From Peptoniphilus sp. (GTDB taxonomy: Bacteria > Bacillota > Clostridia > Tissierellales > Peptoniphilaceae), in contig JASBZH010000096.1 in NCBI GenBank assembly GCA_029983555.1, positions 1 through 6,679 of the forward strand: DNA of 6,679 nt. Reading direction: 5' to 3'. Shown here piece after piece: positions 1 through 6,679 of this stretch (positions are counted from its first letter, which is position 1; the number at the start of each line of letters is the position of its first letter). Under the pieces are notes generated by a model. That model was not told the origin of the DNA, searched no databases, and saw only the letters and a program-made list of their open reading frames with translations. The position numbers and the translations under genes are program-made.

Positions 1-41
1 AAGAGAGGTGATAATGTTAAATTTAAATGCTCTTAGTACCA

Positions 42-47
42 TATAAT
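42..47 (+). promoter_or_regulatory. possible -10 box of the gene 1 promoter
   Basis: A perfect TATAAT lies about 100 bases upstream of the start codon at 145. No good -35 box sits 16-18 bases before it; the best is a weak TTAAAT at 18-23. In DNA this AT-rich a TATAAT can occur by chance, so this is tentative. If it is used, the transcript would have a leader of about 90 nucleotides, long enough to hold the small hairpin at 104-119. Confidence 0.25.
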
Positions 48-103
48 TAAGTTATATTAAGAAAACTTATTTTACAATATGTCTAACTAGAGTACAAAAG
101 TTG

Positions 104-119
104 AGGTTACTTAAAACCT
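104..119 (+). other. weak 5-bp hairpin in the gene 1 leader
   Basis: AGGTT (104-108) can pair with AACCT (115-119) around a 6-base loop. It lies 13 bases before the ribosome binding site and does not cover it. The stem is short, so it may have no function. Confidence 0.2.
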
Positions 120-132
120 AATATTATTAAAC

Positions 133-140
133 AAGGAGGA
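133..140 (+). promoter_or_regulatory. strong Shine-Dalgarno site of gene 1
   Basis: AAGGAGGA is a near-perfect anti-16S match. It ends four bases before the ATG at 145, with an A-only spacer. It fixes the start codon of the large ORF, and together with the signal peptide directly after this ATG it makes the start secure. Confidence 0.9.
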
Positions 141-144
141 AAAA

Positions 145-234
145 ATGGAAAATAAAAAGTATTCAAAAAGGATATTGGCATTATTCTTATCACTAATAAT
201 GTTTATTGGAATATTACCTTTAAATGCTTTTGCA
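145..234 (+). other. signal peptide of gene 1 (residues 1-30)
   Basis: A basic N-region (KK, KR) is followed by a hydrophobic core of about 15 residues rich in Leu, Ile and Phe, then LNAFA before AVEL. The small residues at -3 and -1 (A-F-A) fit signal peptidase I. There is no lipobox cysteine, so it is not a lipoprotein. It is not a clear YSIRK/GxxS-type signal, although YSKR occurs at residues 6-9. Confidence 0.88.
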
Positions 235-3200
235 GCAGTAGAACTTCCTGATTGGGATAAAGCTACTTCTGAAAAAAACTTACAAAAAATTGATTGGGAA
301 TTACCTGCAGGCACAAAGATACACGCAGCCGGTATGGCTGGAGTGGCAATATCAAACTTTGGTGTATCCTTCCAGGGTCACTTTGTAGATGAAAACGGCA
401 GGGTAGTATTAAAGGGAATTACAAGTCAAAGGCATATCACTACTGCACCTATGTGGAAACATATTGCATTTAGATTCGATGAAGATCTATACAAAATGAT
501 TGACTTTGAGAATTCTTATATTATGTCCGACAATAGAAAATCTAAAAGTAGATTTACGAGTGCTAATTTTATAGGAAAAAATGAAAAAGTTGTACCTTTT
601 ATAGATTCAGGTTCTGGATCTGTTCATAGACCATTTTATTTGGTTTTAAAGGAAGGATACACTTGGGATCAAGTTGCAGAAGGTGGTGGACATATAGTTC
701 AAACAAGGCTATTTAACACAGACGGTTCTCAAGTCTGGTCCAAGCATTCCAATACTTATACTGAATATCCTGATACAAGATTAAACTACAATACCTATAC
801 TCAGTCATTCCCAATTAATAATATGATTGAGGAAAGGAATAAACTTAGGACAGGTAGGATTCCTAGTGGAATTACAAACTATGTCGACTCCGTAGCATCA
901 AGAAGTTTATTTTTACCAGATGAAGGCAAACTAAGAGTTATATATCAAAATACTCACAATAATATGTATTCAAATAGTAATACTGAGTATAAGGCTTTTA
1001 GACAAGCTTTTTCAACAGAGTTTAAAAATTATTTAAAGCCGGACGAACGAGACAGAATAGCAAATATTTATATAAAAGACCATGCTTTTAGTCCATATGG
1101 AAATGAGCCTTCTTTCCATCCAATAAAGATGGAAGATTTAAATACCTTTGGAAATACTACTAGTTTTATCGTAGCAGATTCCAAATTTAATTTGGCATAT
1201 GATGATATAAAAGTGTCCAGATTACCTGCAGGAAAAGCTAATGATTATATTTTTTCACAACTAATTACGACAAATCCTGTAGTTACAATTGTTGAATACA
1301 ATGTAGACACAGAAAAAATAGAAAAAGATTTATATAATAATGATCAAAATGCAATGGCATTCGCTTTTGATTCCATGTTTTTGGAAGATAGCCAGCCAGT
1401 CACACATTTTGAAATTAAAACAACGGAAGATATTAATGTGCCTACAGGCTCAACCGTTAAAGCATTATATGACGCACCAGGAATAGGTGGAGATTATCAA
1501 TATCATGCAAACATCATGTTTGGAGATAATAAAGCTTTAGATCTTATTTATCTAAAAGATAGATCTTCATTTAAAAATAGTACTGGTGGCAAAGATACTA
1601 ATGGTACTGAGTTTACTATAGATAAAGGTTTCAAAATACCAGCAGATACAAAGGTTACTATTGTTAATATGGATGATAATTTAAATAGTATGTCTGATAT
1701 AAGATTTGAAATTGTAGGGCCAGATGGAAATACTATTTATAAGGAAACTGCGAAGAAAAATCCTGCAAAATTCCATGAGCCTGAAATTCTTCAAGAATCT
1801 GATATTATATCAGCAGGAATTATTGGAGAAACAGAGACTCCTATAATACATGAAATATTTACTGACAGTAAAAAAATGGACGGTCTAATAAAGACGCCAA
1901 ATGCATGGATTTATGCAAGTTATATTAATGGAGATCCACAAAAGATATTGGCATATGAAACTGAAAACTTCGTACCTGAGGGAACATCTGATGACGAGAA
2001 GTATGAAATACCTGGCAGTGGCAGTGGCGAAGATAGAGTAGCTGATAATAAAACTGAATTCATATCAGGTCAAGAATTCACAGGTTATCCATTTAAATTT
2101 GGAACTATTAAATTGCCAGATGGATTAGAACTAAAGAAGGATATGCCAATAAGCTTCAGAGATAAGGCACCATCCAGAGTCAGATCAGAAAGTGTAACAG
2201 AGCAGGTTCAAGCAAAAGTTCACTTTGACTTACTAGGTGAAACTTCAAAGATTGATGGAAAAGATGTTATTGAGAAAATAGCACCTCTAAATAAAGAATA
2301 TACTAATACTTTTAAAGAAGATGGAACAGTCATTGAGAATAAAGATTATAAACCTTCCGGCTTTGCAAAAATTGAAAAGGGTGAAGTTGTTGGCGCAGAT
2401 AATCTTAGAACAGTTGAAGATAAAAATACTGTTGAAGTAGAACAAAAATTAACAGACAAAAATGGAGCATCTAATACAGTTAAAAGAACTGTAATTAACT
2501 ATTTGGATCACAATGATAAAGCCTATGATATAGAAGCAAATGATGAAAAAATTAAACAAGAAGAAATTGAAAGACTTATACAACGTCAATTTCCTGTTGG
2601 CGATGAAGTGAATCTTCCAAATGCAAAACGTATTATTGGTTGGACTACAGTAAAACTTGAAGATGAAAAAGACGGTAAAACTGCAGAAGAAAAGTTCTAC
2701 GAATTAGTTGATTCAAAAGATGAACAAGGCGAATCTAATAAAATAGTTACAAAGCTCGAAGATTGGGAAAAAGCAAGTACTGAACCTTATGTATTTAATG
2801 AGCAAAGTCCTATTGATAAAGAAACGACAGTATATGCTGTCTATGGTTCTCCAACAATTGTCCTTCACTCCGGTGTAAATGACGCCGAAGGAAAAGAAAT
2901 TATAAAAAGAATTCCTATTACTCAGTCTGATATCGATAATATTGATAAACATTTAGGAAATCTTGATGCAACATCTCAGGCTACAGTAAAGAAAAATACA
3001 ATTATTAAAGAAATGCCGCAAGTGCCATATACTGACAGAGAAGAAGATGTAAATAAAGTACAAGATTCTATATTAAAAGAATTTAAAAAAGATAACAGCA
3101 CATTTATAGGATGGCGTGCATACGAAAGTGAAGAAGGATTTGCGGCTGGAAACAATAACATTCGCATTTCCGCTTTACAGAAAGGAGAAATTTTCACACA

Positions 3201-5298
3201 AGATGGTTCTAAAAAGAATGTGCCAAAACTAACAGAGTCATATACAAATCTTTTACAGGATAAGAGTAAAGCAACTTTGCCAAATGGTTTTAACTTCTCA
3301 TTTAAATCTGATGATTTTAATTTAGATGAAGGTACAGTTGGAGCAATTATCAAAAATGTCAAAGAGGTTCACCTTTATGCAGTGTATCGTCCATTCTTCG
3401 AAATAACAGTAAACCCACAATATAAATTAGTAGATGAAACTAAAGGACAATATGGCGAATATGTGGATGGAGTAGAACAAGAAAAGCAAAAGGCTATAAA
3501 TATAGGATTATTGTATAGGACTGCTGCAACAGGCTACAACAATCCAACTGTTGATGCTTCAGCAAACTATAACCCTGTGGGAGATAGAGATAGCTTAAGG
3601 AAATGGACTCCTGGAAGTCAAGATAGTCCAAAATGGTCTGAACCAGGATTTGATGTTTTAGGACAAAGACGTTCTTATGTGTCCGTAGTTGTACCTGAAG
3701 GAAAAGAAGATGCCTATACAAACTTCGCAAATCCATTTAGTGAAACAAGTTGGTCAAATTTAGGAATCTCCACATATGTTAAAAAAACAGGGCAATCACT
3801 TGATCCGAATGCACCTAAGAATTTGTATAATGGAGAATCTGGAAGAGATCCGTATGGCCAAGCTCTTGCTAAGACTCAATCTTTTGAATTTGAAAATAAC
3901 GGAGATGTCGACGCGTTCACATCTGCTACAGCAAGAAAACCTATTTTAAATGGTACAAAAGAAGTTACCGGCTATGACATTGTTATGACAAACGCCCTTG
4001 AGACGCTTCCTACACCAGAATTTGATAAGTTAAAAGATACTGATAATCAAATAAAATTAAAGTGGGATAATAATGAATCTTATAATTCAATAGACAAAGT
4101 TGAGGTTAACCTTGATGGAAAAACTTACACACTTACAAAAGGAGAAGATGGAACATTTACTGGTGAAAATATATCTGCAATTGTCCAAGATGACAAGCTT
4201 GTAATTACAGGTATTGACCTTACAGATAAAGGTGGAAGAGATATAGTAGCTTTCTACTTTAAGACAACAGAAACTGGTGAAATGAAGAGTTCACCAGGGT
4301 CAATAAGAATTTTATCTGATAAGACATCTGCTCCAGTTGAAGAAATGAACCAAGGTGTAAAAGAAAATCCGAATGATAAAACCACAGTAGAATTTATGGT
4401 TCCAGACAAGACTTTAGATCAAGTTGGAGTGGGTTCAAAATATACAGCTGAAAAGTGGAATCCTGATACAAATAGTTGGGAAAAAGTCGGTGAAAAAGAA
4501 TTAACTGAAGCTGATAAAATTGCTGACAAGTTCGGTGGAAATAAATATACTATAGAACTTGATAATGTAAAAGATGGCGACAAGATCCGTATCGTTGCCG
4601 AAGAAAGCAATCCAAATGCAGAATCAGGATATTCTAAACCAGCGTATTCTGCAGGAGTAGATAATGATAATACAGATGCTCAACCTGAAGAGGGAGAAGT
4701 CTTTGTTACACTTGATTTAACAGGACCTTCAGGTGAAATTAAGGGTGAAGACGAAACATTCAGACGCTTTGTCAATCTAAAAGGTGAACTTTCAGAAATT
4801 CCTGACGGTCAAAAAGTTACCCTTGAAATTAACACTTCAGGAAAGGGTAAGGGTGATAAAGATAACGATATAAGAACTTTTGATACAAAAGATGAAGCAA
4901 TTGAATATCTTTACCGAATTATAAGAAATGAAGAAATGCCTGAAATGTGGATTATCGCAAAGGATAAATTTGGAAATGAAGCATCTAATGAAGTTATTTA
5001 TGAAAAAACATATACGCTTGAAACTAAAGTACGTGATACAGAATATAGGAAAAAGAATATCAAAGTAACTTCAGATATGGATGGAGCAGTTGTAAAAGCA
5101 GAAGTATTTAGTGGAAATGATTTAGTAGCAGAAGGCACTGCAACTGTTACAAATGCCAATGAATTTGTAAAGCTTGATCTTTTAAAAGATGGAAAAGCTT
5201 ATAGACTTCAAAAGGGCGATCGAATTCATATAACTGCGAAATTAGTACAAGGTGATAAAACTTATACTGCAAATCCTGCAGATAAAATAGTACGTTAA
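145..5298 (+). CDS. large secreted multidomain surface protein, 1717 aa, no visible wall anchor
   Basis: This is probably an exported adhesin-like or envelope protein; no enzymatic motif was seen. Residues 1-30 form a signal peptide: basic start (KKYSKR), hydrophobic core, AFA cleavage site before AVELP. Residues 31 to about 620 are aromatic- and Asn-rich and match no family I recognise. A GSGSG hinge (624-628) precedes beta-rich sequence. Two modules follow (about 783-901 and 902-1082), each with a GW (832-833; 989-990) and a closing YAVY (897-900; 1078-1081), as in InlB B-repeat-like domains. Residues 1083-1283 form a conserved-looking beta-type domain, possibly Cna_B-like (weak). From about 1289 to 1717 there are several bacterial Ig-like modules, the last being about 1622-1717. 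There is no LPXTG, hydrophobic tail, SLH or LysM motif; the protein ends in ADKIVR. No cysteine is present, as is common for Gram-positive surface proteins. CGN arginine codons are almost confined to the second half. The reading frame and export are firm; the precise function is unknown. Confidence 0.93.
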   Translation: MENKKYSKRILALFLSLIMFIGILPLNAFAAVELPDWDKATSEKNLQKIDWELPAGTKIHAAGMAGVAISNFGVSFQGHFVDENGRVVLKGITSQRHITTAPMWKHIAFRFDEDLYKMIDFENSYIMSDNRKSKSRFTSANFIGKNEKVVPFIDSGSGSVHRPFYLVLKEGYTWDQVAEGGGHIVQTRLFNTDGSQVWSKHSNTYTEYPDTRLNYNTYTQSFPINNMIEERNKLRTGRIPSGITNYVDSVASRSLFLPDEGKLRVIYQNTHNNMYSNSNTEYKAFRQAFSTEFKNYLKPDERDRIANIYIKDHAFSPYGNEPSFHPIKMEDLNTFGNTTSFIVADSKFNLAYDDIKVSRLPAGKANDYIFSQLITTNPVVTIVEYNVDTEKIEKDLYNNDQNAMAFAFDSMFLEDSQPVTHFEIKTTEDINVPTGSTVKALYDAPGIGGDYQYHANIMFGDNKALDLIYLKDRSSFKNSTGGKDTNGTEFTIDKGFKIPADTKVTIVNMDDNLNSMSDIRFEIVGPDGNTIYKETAKKNPAKFHEPEILQESDIISAGIIGETETPIIHEIFTDSKKMDGLIKTPNAWIYASYINGDPQKILAYETENFVPEGTSDDEKYEIPGSGSGEDRVADNKTEFISGQEFTGYPFKFGTIKLPDGLELKKDMPISFRDKAPSRVRSESVTEQVQAKVHFDLLGETSKIDGKDVIEKIAPLNKEYTNTFKEDGTVIENKDYKPSGFAKIEKGEVVGADNLRTVEDKNTVEVEQKLTDKNGASNTVKRTVINYLDHNDKAYDIEANDEKIKQEEIERLIQRQFPVGDEVNLPNAKRIIGWTTVKLEDEKDGKTAEEKFYELVDSKDEQGESNKIVTKLEDWEKASTEPYVFNEQSPIDKETTVYAVYGSPTIVLHSGVNDAEGKEIIKRIPITQSDIDNIDKHLGNLDATSQATVKKNTIIKEMPQVPYTDREEDVNKVQDSILKEFKKDNSTFIGWRAYESEEGFAAGNNNIRISALQKGEIFTQDGSKKNVPKLTESYTNLLQDKSKATLPNGFNFSFKSDDFNLDEGTVGAIIKNVKEVHLYAVYRPFFEITVNPQYKLVDETKGQYGEYVDGVEQEKQKAINIGLLYRTAATGYNNPTVDASANYNPVGDRDSLRKWTPGSQDSPKWSEPGFDVLGQRRSYVSVVVPEGKEDAYTNFANPFSETSWSNLGISTYVKKTGQSLDPNAPKNLYNGESGRDPYGQALAKTQSFEFENNGDVDAFTSATARKPILNGTKEVTGYDIVMTNALETLPTPEFDKLKDTDNQIKLKWDNNESYNSIDKVEVNLDGKTYTLTKGEDGTFTGENISAIVQDDKLVITGIDLTDKGGRDIVAFYFKTTETGEMKSSPGSIRILSDKTSAPVEEMNQGVKENPNDKTTVEFMVPDKTLDQVGVGSKYTAEKWNPDTNSWEKVGEKELTEADKIADKFGGNKYTIELDNVKDGDKIRIVAEESNPNAESGYSKPAYSAGVDNDNTDAQPEEGEVFVTLDLTGPSGEIKGEDETFRRFVNLKGELSEIPDGQKVTLEINTSGKGKGDKDNDIRTFDTKDEAIEYLYRIIRNEEMPEMWIIAKDKFGNEASNEVIYEKTYTLETKVRDTEYRKKNIKVTSDMDGAVVKAEVFSGNDLVAEGTATVTNANEFVKLDLLKDGKAYRLQKGDRIHITAKLVQGDKTYTANPADKIVR
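2014..2028 (+). repeat. short GGCAGT direct repeat encoding a Gly-Ser hinge
   Basis: GGCAGT occurs twice in tandem, followed by GGC, and encodes GSGSG at residues 624-628. It lies between the unassigned N-terminal region and the recognisable repeat-type modules, so it probably works as a flexible linker. It uses GGC, whereas most glycines nearby are GGA or GGT. Confidence 0.5.
2491..3390 (+). repeat. two diverged InlB-B-repeat-like modules inside gene 1
   Basis: Residues about 783-901 and 902-1082 each have an IGW core (831-833; 988-990), a long acidic and polar insertion, and a terminal beta-strand ending in YAVY (897-900; 1078-1081). The GW...YAVY signature is that of InlB B-repeat / Listeria-Bacteroides-type domains common in Gram-positive surface proteins. 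The two copies differ in length (119 and 181 residues) and have low identity, so this is an old domain duplication, not a recent DNA repeat. Boundaries are approximate. Confidence 0.5.
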
Positions 5299-5316
5299 AC
5301 TTTAAATTATAGGAGA

Positions 5317-5339
5317 CTTGGGGAGCTAAGCTTCCCAAG
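5317..5339 (+). promoter_or_regulatory. strong intergenic hairpin between the two surface-protein genes
   Basis: A 10-base arm (5317-5326) pairs with 5330-5339 through nine Watson-Crick pairs and one G-U pair, closing a 3-base TAA loop. An outer AGG/CCT pairing (5311-5313 with 5343-5345) could extend it past a small internal loop. It starts 19 bases after the gene 1 stop. What follows is GGACCTTACTAATT and not a T-run, so it is a poor intrinsic terminator. A partial terminator, RNA-stabilising element or processing site that sets the ratio of the two proteins is more likely. The hairpin is directly visible; the role is inferred. Confidence 0.6.
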
Positions 5340-5353
5340 GGACCTTACTAATT

Positions 5354-5380
5354 ATGGAAAAGAGAAAGGATAGGGTATGA
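5354..5380 (+). other. possible 8-codon upstream ORF overlapping the gene 2 start
   Basis: The ATG at 5354 opens a frame encoding MEKRKDRV. Its TGA (5378-5380) overlaps the gene 2 ATG in an ATGA junction, the arrangement used for translational coupling. The only Shine-Dalgarno-like sequence before it is AAGGGA (5337-5342), 11 bases away and partly inside the hairpin, so translation of this ORF is doubtful. It could be chance. Confidence 0.2.
5365..5370 (+). promoter_or_regulatory. Shine-Dalgarno site of gene 2
   Basis: AAAGGA stands six bases before the ATG at 5377. It favours this start over the nearby ATG at 5354, whose frame closes after eight codons. Confidence 0.75.
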
Positions 5381-5454
5381 AATCTAAAAAGATTATGGCT
5401 CTACTTCTTGCCATTGCAATGATTTTGCCTATGTTTTCAGATATAGCTTATGCT
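5377..5454 (+). other. signal peptide of gene 2 (residues 1-26)
   Basis: Four lysines or polar residues (KSKK) lead into a hydrophobic core of about 14 residues, then SDIAYA before AAAHE. The A-Y-A at -3 to -1 fits signal peptidase I. It resembles the gene 1 signal peptide in layout, so both proteins probably use the general Sec route. Confidence 0.85.
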
Positions 5455-6679
5455 GCGGCTGCACATGAAACTACACCTATAACTGAAAGCGAGATGAAGG
5501 GGCAAGTAAAAGGCAAGAAAAAAATATTTACAATTGATAAAGATTTGGTAGAAGAATCTGCCCAAAATACAAAAAAAGTAAGAGGAGATGAAGAAGTTAC
5601 TGAATTTGGATTGTTTATATCACCAGAAGAAGTTCCTGAAAGGGTAGGAGCGGGTGAAAATAATACCACAGTAACTCTAACAACTCATGGAATTGCTGAA
5701 AATGCTTTTGATTGGTCTGTGTTTGCGAAGAGTAAATTTACAGTTAAATTTACTTATACAGATGAAAATGGCACCACTAAAGAAATTCCTGATGGAGAAA
5801 TGACATTTACAAAAGATGGAGAAATGGAAGCCAATGTTGGATGGCCAGTAATCGAAGGAGCACAAGCATTTCAACTAGTAACTGAGTTTGATGGAAATTA
5901 CGATGTAAGGGCAAAATATGACGCACCAAATTCAAATCCTGAATCTGGAATTTTGAAATTTGAATTGGATGTTTACGAACTTCCAAATACGAATATTAGC
6001 GTAGAATACAAGGATATATATGGTATTGATTTAAGTAAAAACCTGCCGGAAGAAACAGACACTGCACCTAATTTCCATATTGGTTTAGGAGAAGGCGTTG
6101 ATTTACCTCTTCCAAAAACAAATAAGTCATTTAACATAAGAAATTGGGACGATGTTGCAGATAAATTAAGTGAAGAAGCTGCGGATGGTATTTTAGATAA
6201 TGGAGTAGTCGATACTAGCGTATTAAACGCAGTAGGAACTCTTCCTATTACAATTAATAATCTTACTGAAGGTAGCTATACTTTTGGAAATGGAGATGCC
6301 GCTAAGGGATATAAATATAAAATAGAACAAAAATCAAAAGTAGATCAAACAGTAATCAGTATGATCTATCAAGCAGATGTAGCAGTTCCACCTGATAAAG
6401 GAGATGGAACACCTGTTGATGTACCAGATGGATATGTAAGACTTACATTTGATGCAAACGAAGCAGGTGAGAATGGTCTTAAAGGACAATTTGCAGATGG
6501 ATCGCAAGTAAAGTATATTGATGTAAAAGGTATATTGACTTGGGATGAAACTTTAAAGGGTAAAGTAAACACTGAGTTAGAAAAATTTGGTAATCCACAA
6601 GCATTAAAAGAAGATAATAATGTGGATGATACAAAAAACTTTGTTGGATGGTTGCCAAAAATTGGCGATCAAAATGGCA
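5377..6679 (+). CDS. exported repeat-type surface protein, N-terminal 434 codons, 3' end outside window
   Basis: This is a second secreted protein, probably in the same transcript as the 1717-aa protein 78 bases upstream. Residues 1-26 form a signal peptide: KSKK, a Leu/Ala/Met core, and AYA before AAAHE. Residues 27 to about 95 are charged and linker-like. Residues about 96-340 look like two or more beta-sandwich units: alternating hydrophobic strands, a TDENG turn, and an ISVEYKDIYG segment similar to the strand openings of Cna_B-like repeats. I cannot assign them firmly. After a PPDKGDGTP linker, a module starts at VPDGYVRLTFDA (349-360) and reaches FVGW (422-425). This pattern heads InlB-B-like repeats in surface proteins of anaerobic cocci and usually occurs in tandem. 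I saw no cysteines. The frame is open at 6679 with one base left over, so any LPXTG anchor would lie beyond the window. A cell-wall adhesin or anchor partner of gene 1 is a reasonable but unproven role. Confidence 0.88.
   Translation, partial: MKSKKIMALLLAIAMILPMFSDIAYAAAAHETTPITESEMKGQVKGKKKIFTIDKDLVEESAQNTKKVRGDEEVTEFGLFISPEEVPERVGAGENNTTVTLTTHGIAENAFDWSVFAKSKFTVKFTYTDENGTTKEIPDGEMTFTKDGEMEANVGWPVIEGAQAFQLVTEFDGNYDVRAKYDAPNSNPESGILKFELDVYELPNTNISVEYKDIYGIDLSKNLPEETDTAPNFHIGLGEGVDLPLPKTNKSFNIRNWDDVADKLSEEAADGILDNGVVDTSVLNAVGTLPITINNLTEGSYTFGNGDAAKGYKYKIEQKSKVDQTVISMIYQADVAVPPDKGDGTPVDVPDGYVRLTFDANEAGENGLKGQFADGSQVKYIDVKGILTWDETLKGKVNTELEKFGNPQALKEDNNVDDTKNFVGWLPKIGDQNG
6421..6679 (+). repeat. 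first VPDGYVRLTF-type repeat module of gene 2 (partial)
   Basis: Residues 349-434 begin VPDGYVRLTFDA, continue with a YIDVKG...LTWDE strand pair, and reach the FVGW core (422-425) after a DDTKN turn. This order is typical of tandem surface repeats related to the InlB B-repeat. Only one copy is in view, so tandem repetition is expected from recalled family behaviour and is not shown here. Confidence 0.45.

Noticed and set aside
101..127. TTGAGG (101-106) with TATTAT (122-127) as the gene 1 promoter.
   Set aside because: The spacer is only 15 bases, and transcription would start at or inside the ribosome binding site at 133-140.
2976..3362. 128-codon antisense open frame, the longest of several on the minus strand (also at 111-314, 2713-2952, 3494-3736, 4419-4610, 5147-5338, 5448-5669, 5677-5874 and 6369-6572).
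   Set aside because: All lie wholly or largely opposite the two convincing + strand genes, have no supporting gene context, and encode low-complexity Ser/Phe/Leu-rich products expected as shadows of Lys/Glu/Asp-rich coding sequence.
5317..5353. Intergenic hairpin as a rho-independent terminator ending gene 1 transcription.
   Set aside because: No T-run follows the stem on the + strand, and the minus strand also lacks one directly after it. Kept only as a structural or partial-termination element.
5299..5376. Gene 1 and gene 2 as one gene split by a frameshift or nonsense mutation.
   Set aside because: Gene 2 has its own ribosome binding site and full signal peptide. The gap contains a hairpin and stops, and reading on from the gene 1 stop gives no domain-like sequence.
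6109..6123. LPKTN in gene 2 (residues 245-249) as a sortase sorting signal.
   Set aside because: It ends in Asn and not Gly, is internal, and is followed by more folded-looking sequence instead of a hydrophobic segment and basic tail.
1..6679. CRISPR array, tRNA or rRNA gene, insertion sequence or terminal inverted repeats.
   Set aside because: No regularly spaced repeats, cloverleaf, rRNA-like sequence, transposase motif or paired inverted ends were seen; nearly all bases are accounted for by the two coding regions.

Overview
The window is AT-rich with an AGA/ATA/AAA-heavy codon style. It carries two consecutive + strand genes for large exported proteins, and I see no cysteine codon in either reading frame. 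Strong Shine-Dalgarno sites, Gram-positive-type signal peptides and GW...YAVY / VPxGYVRLTF-type extracellular modules point to a low-GC Firmicute. A Gram-positive anaerobic coccus (Peptoniphilus/Anaerococcus/Finegoldia relatives) is my best guess. That placement rests on recalled protein style, not on any search.

Layout: 1-144 is an upstream leader with a possible -10 box, a tiny 10-codon ORF, a weak hairpin and a strong ribosome binding site. 145-5298 is a complete 1717-aa secreted protein. It has a signal peptide, about 590 residues I cannot assign, a Gly-Ser hinge, two InlB-B-repeat-like modules, a roughly 200-residue conserved-looking domain and several C-terminal Ig-like beta-sandwich modules. 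It stops without an LPXTG motif or membrane anchor. 5299-5376 is a 78-base intergenic gap with a strong 10-bp hairpin and a ribosome binding site. 5377-6679 is the first 434 codons of a second exported protein, cut by the window end inside a repeat-type module.

The two genes are probably co-transcribed and act at the cell surface, as adhesins or envelope scaffold. Gene 1 has no visible way of being held on the cell. One possibility is that it is retained through the neighbouring protein or another wall component, but this is inference. The points most worth following are the missing anchor, the unassigned N-terminal region, a shift in arginine codon use midway through gene 1, and the hairpin plus overlapping mini-ORF ahead of gene 2. 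No RNA genes, CRISPR, insertion sequences or enzymes were seen.
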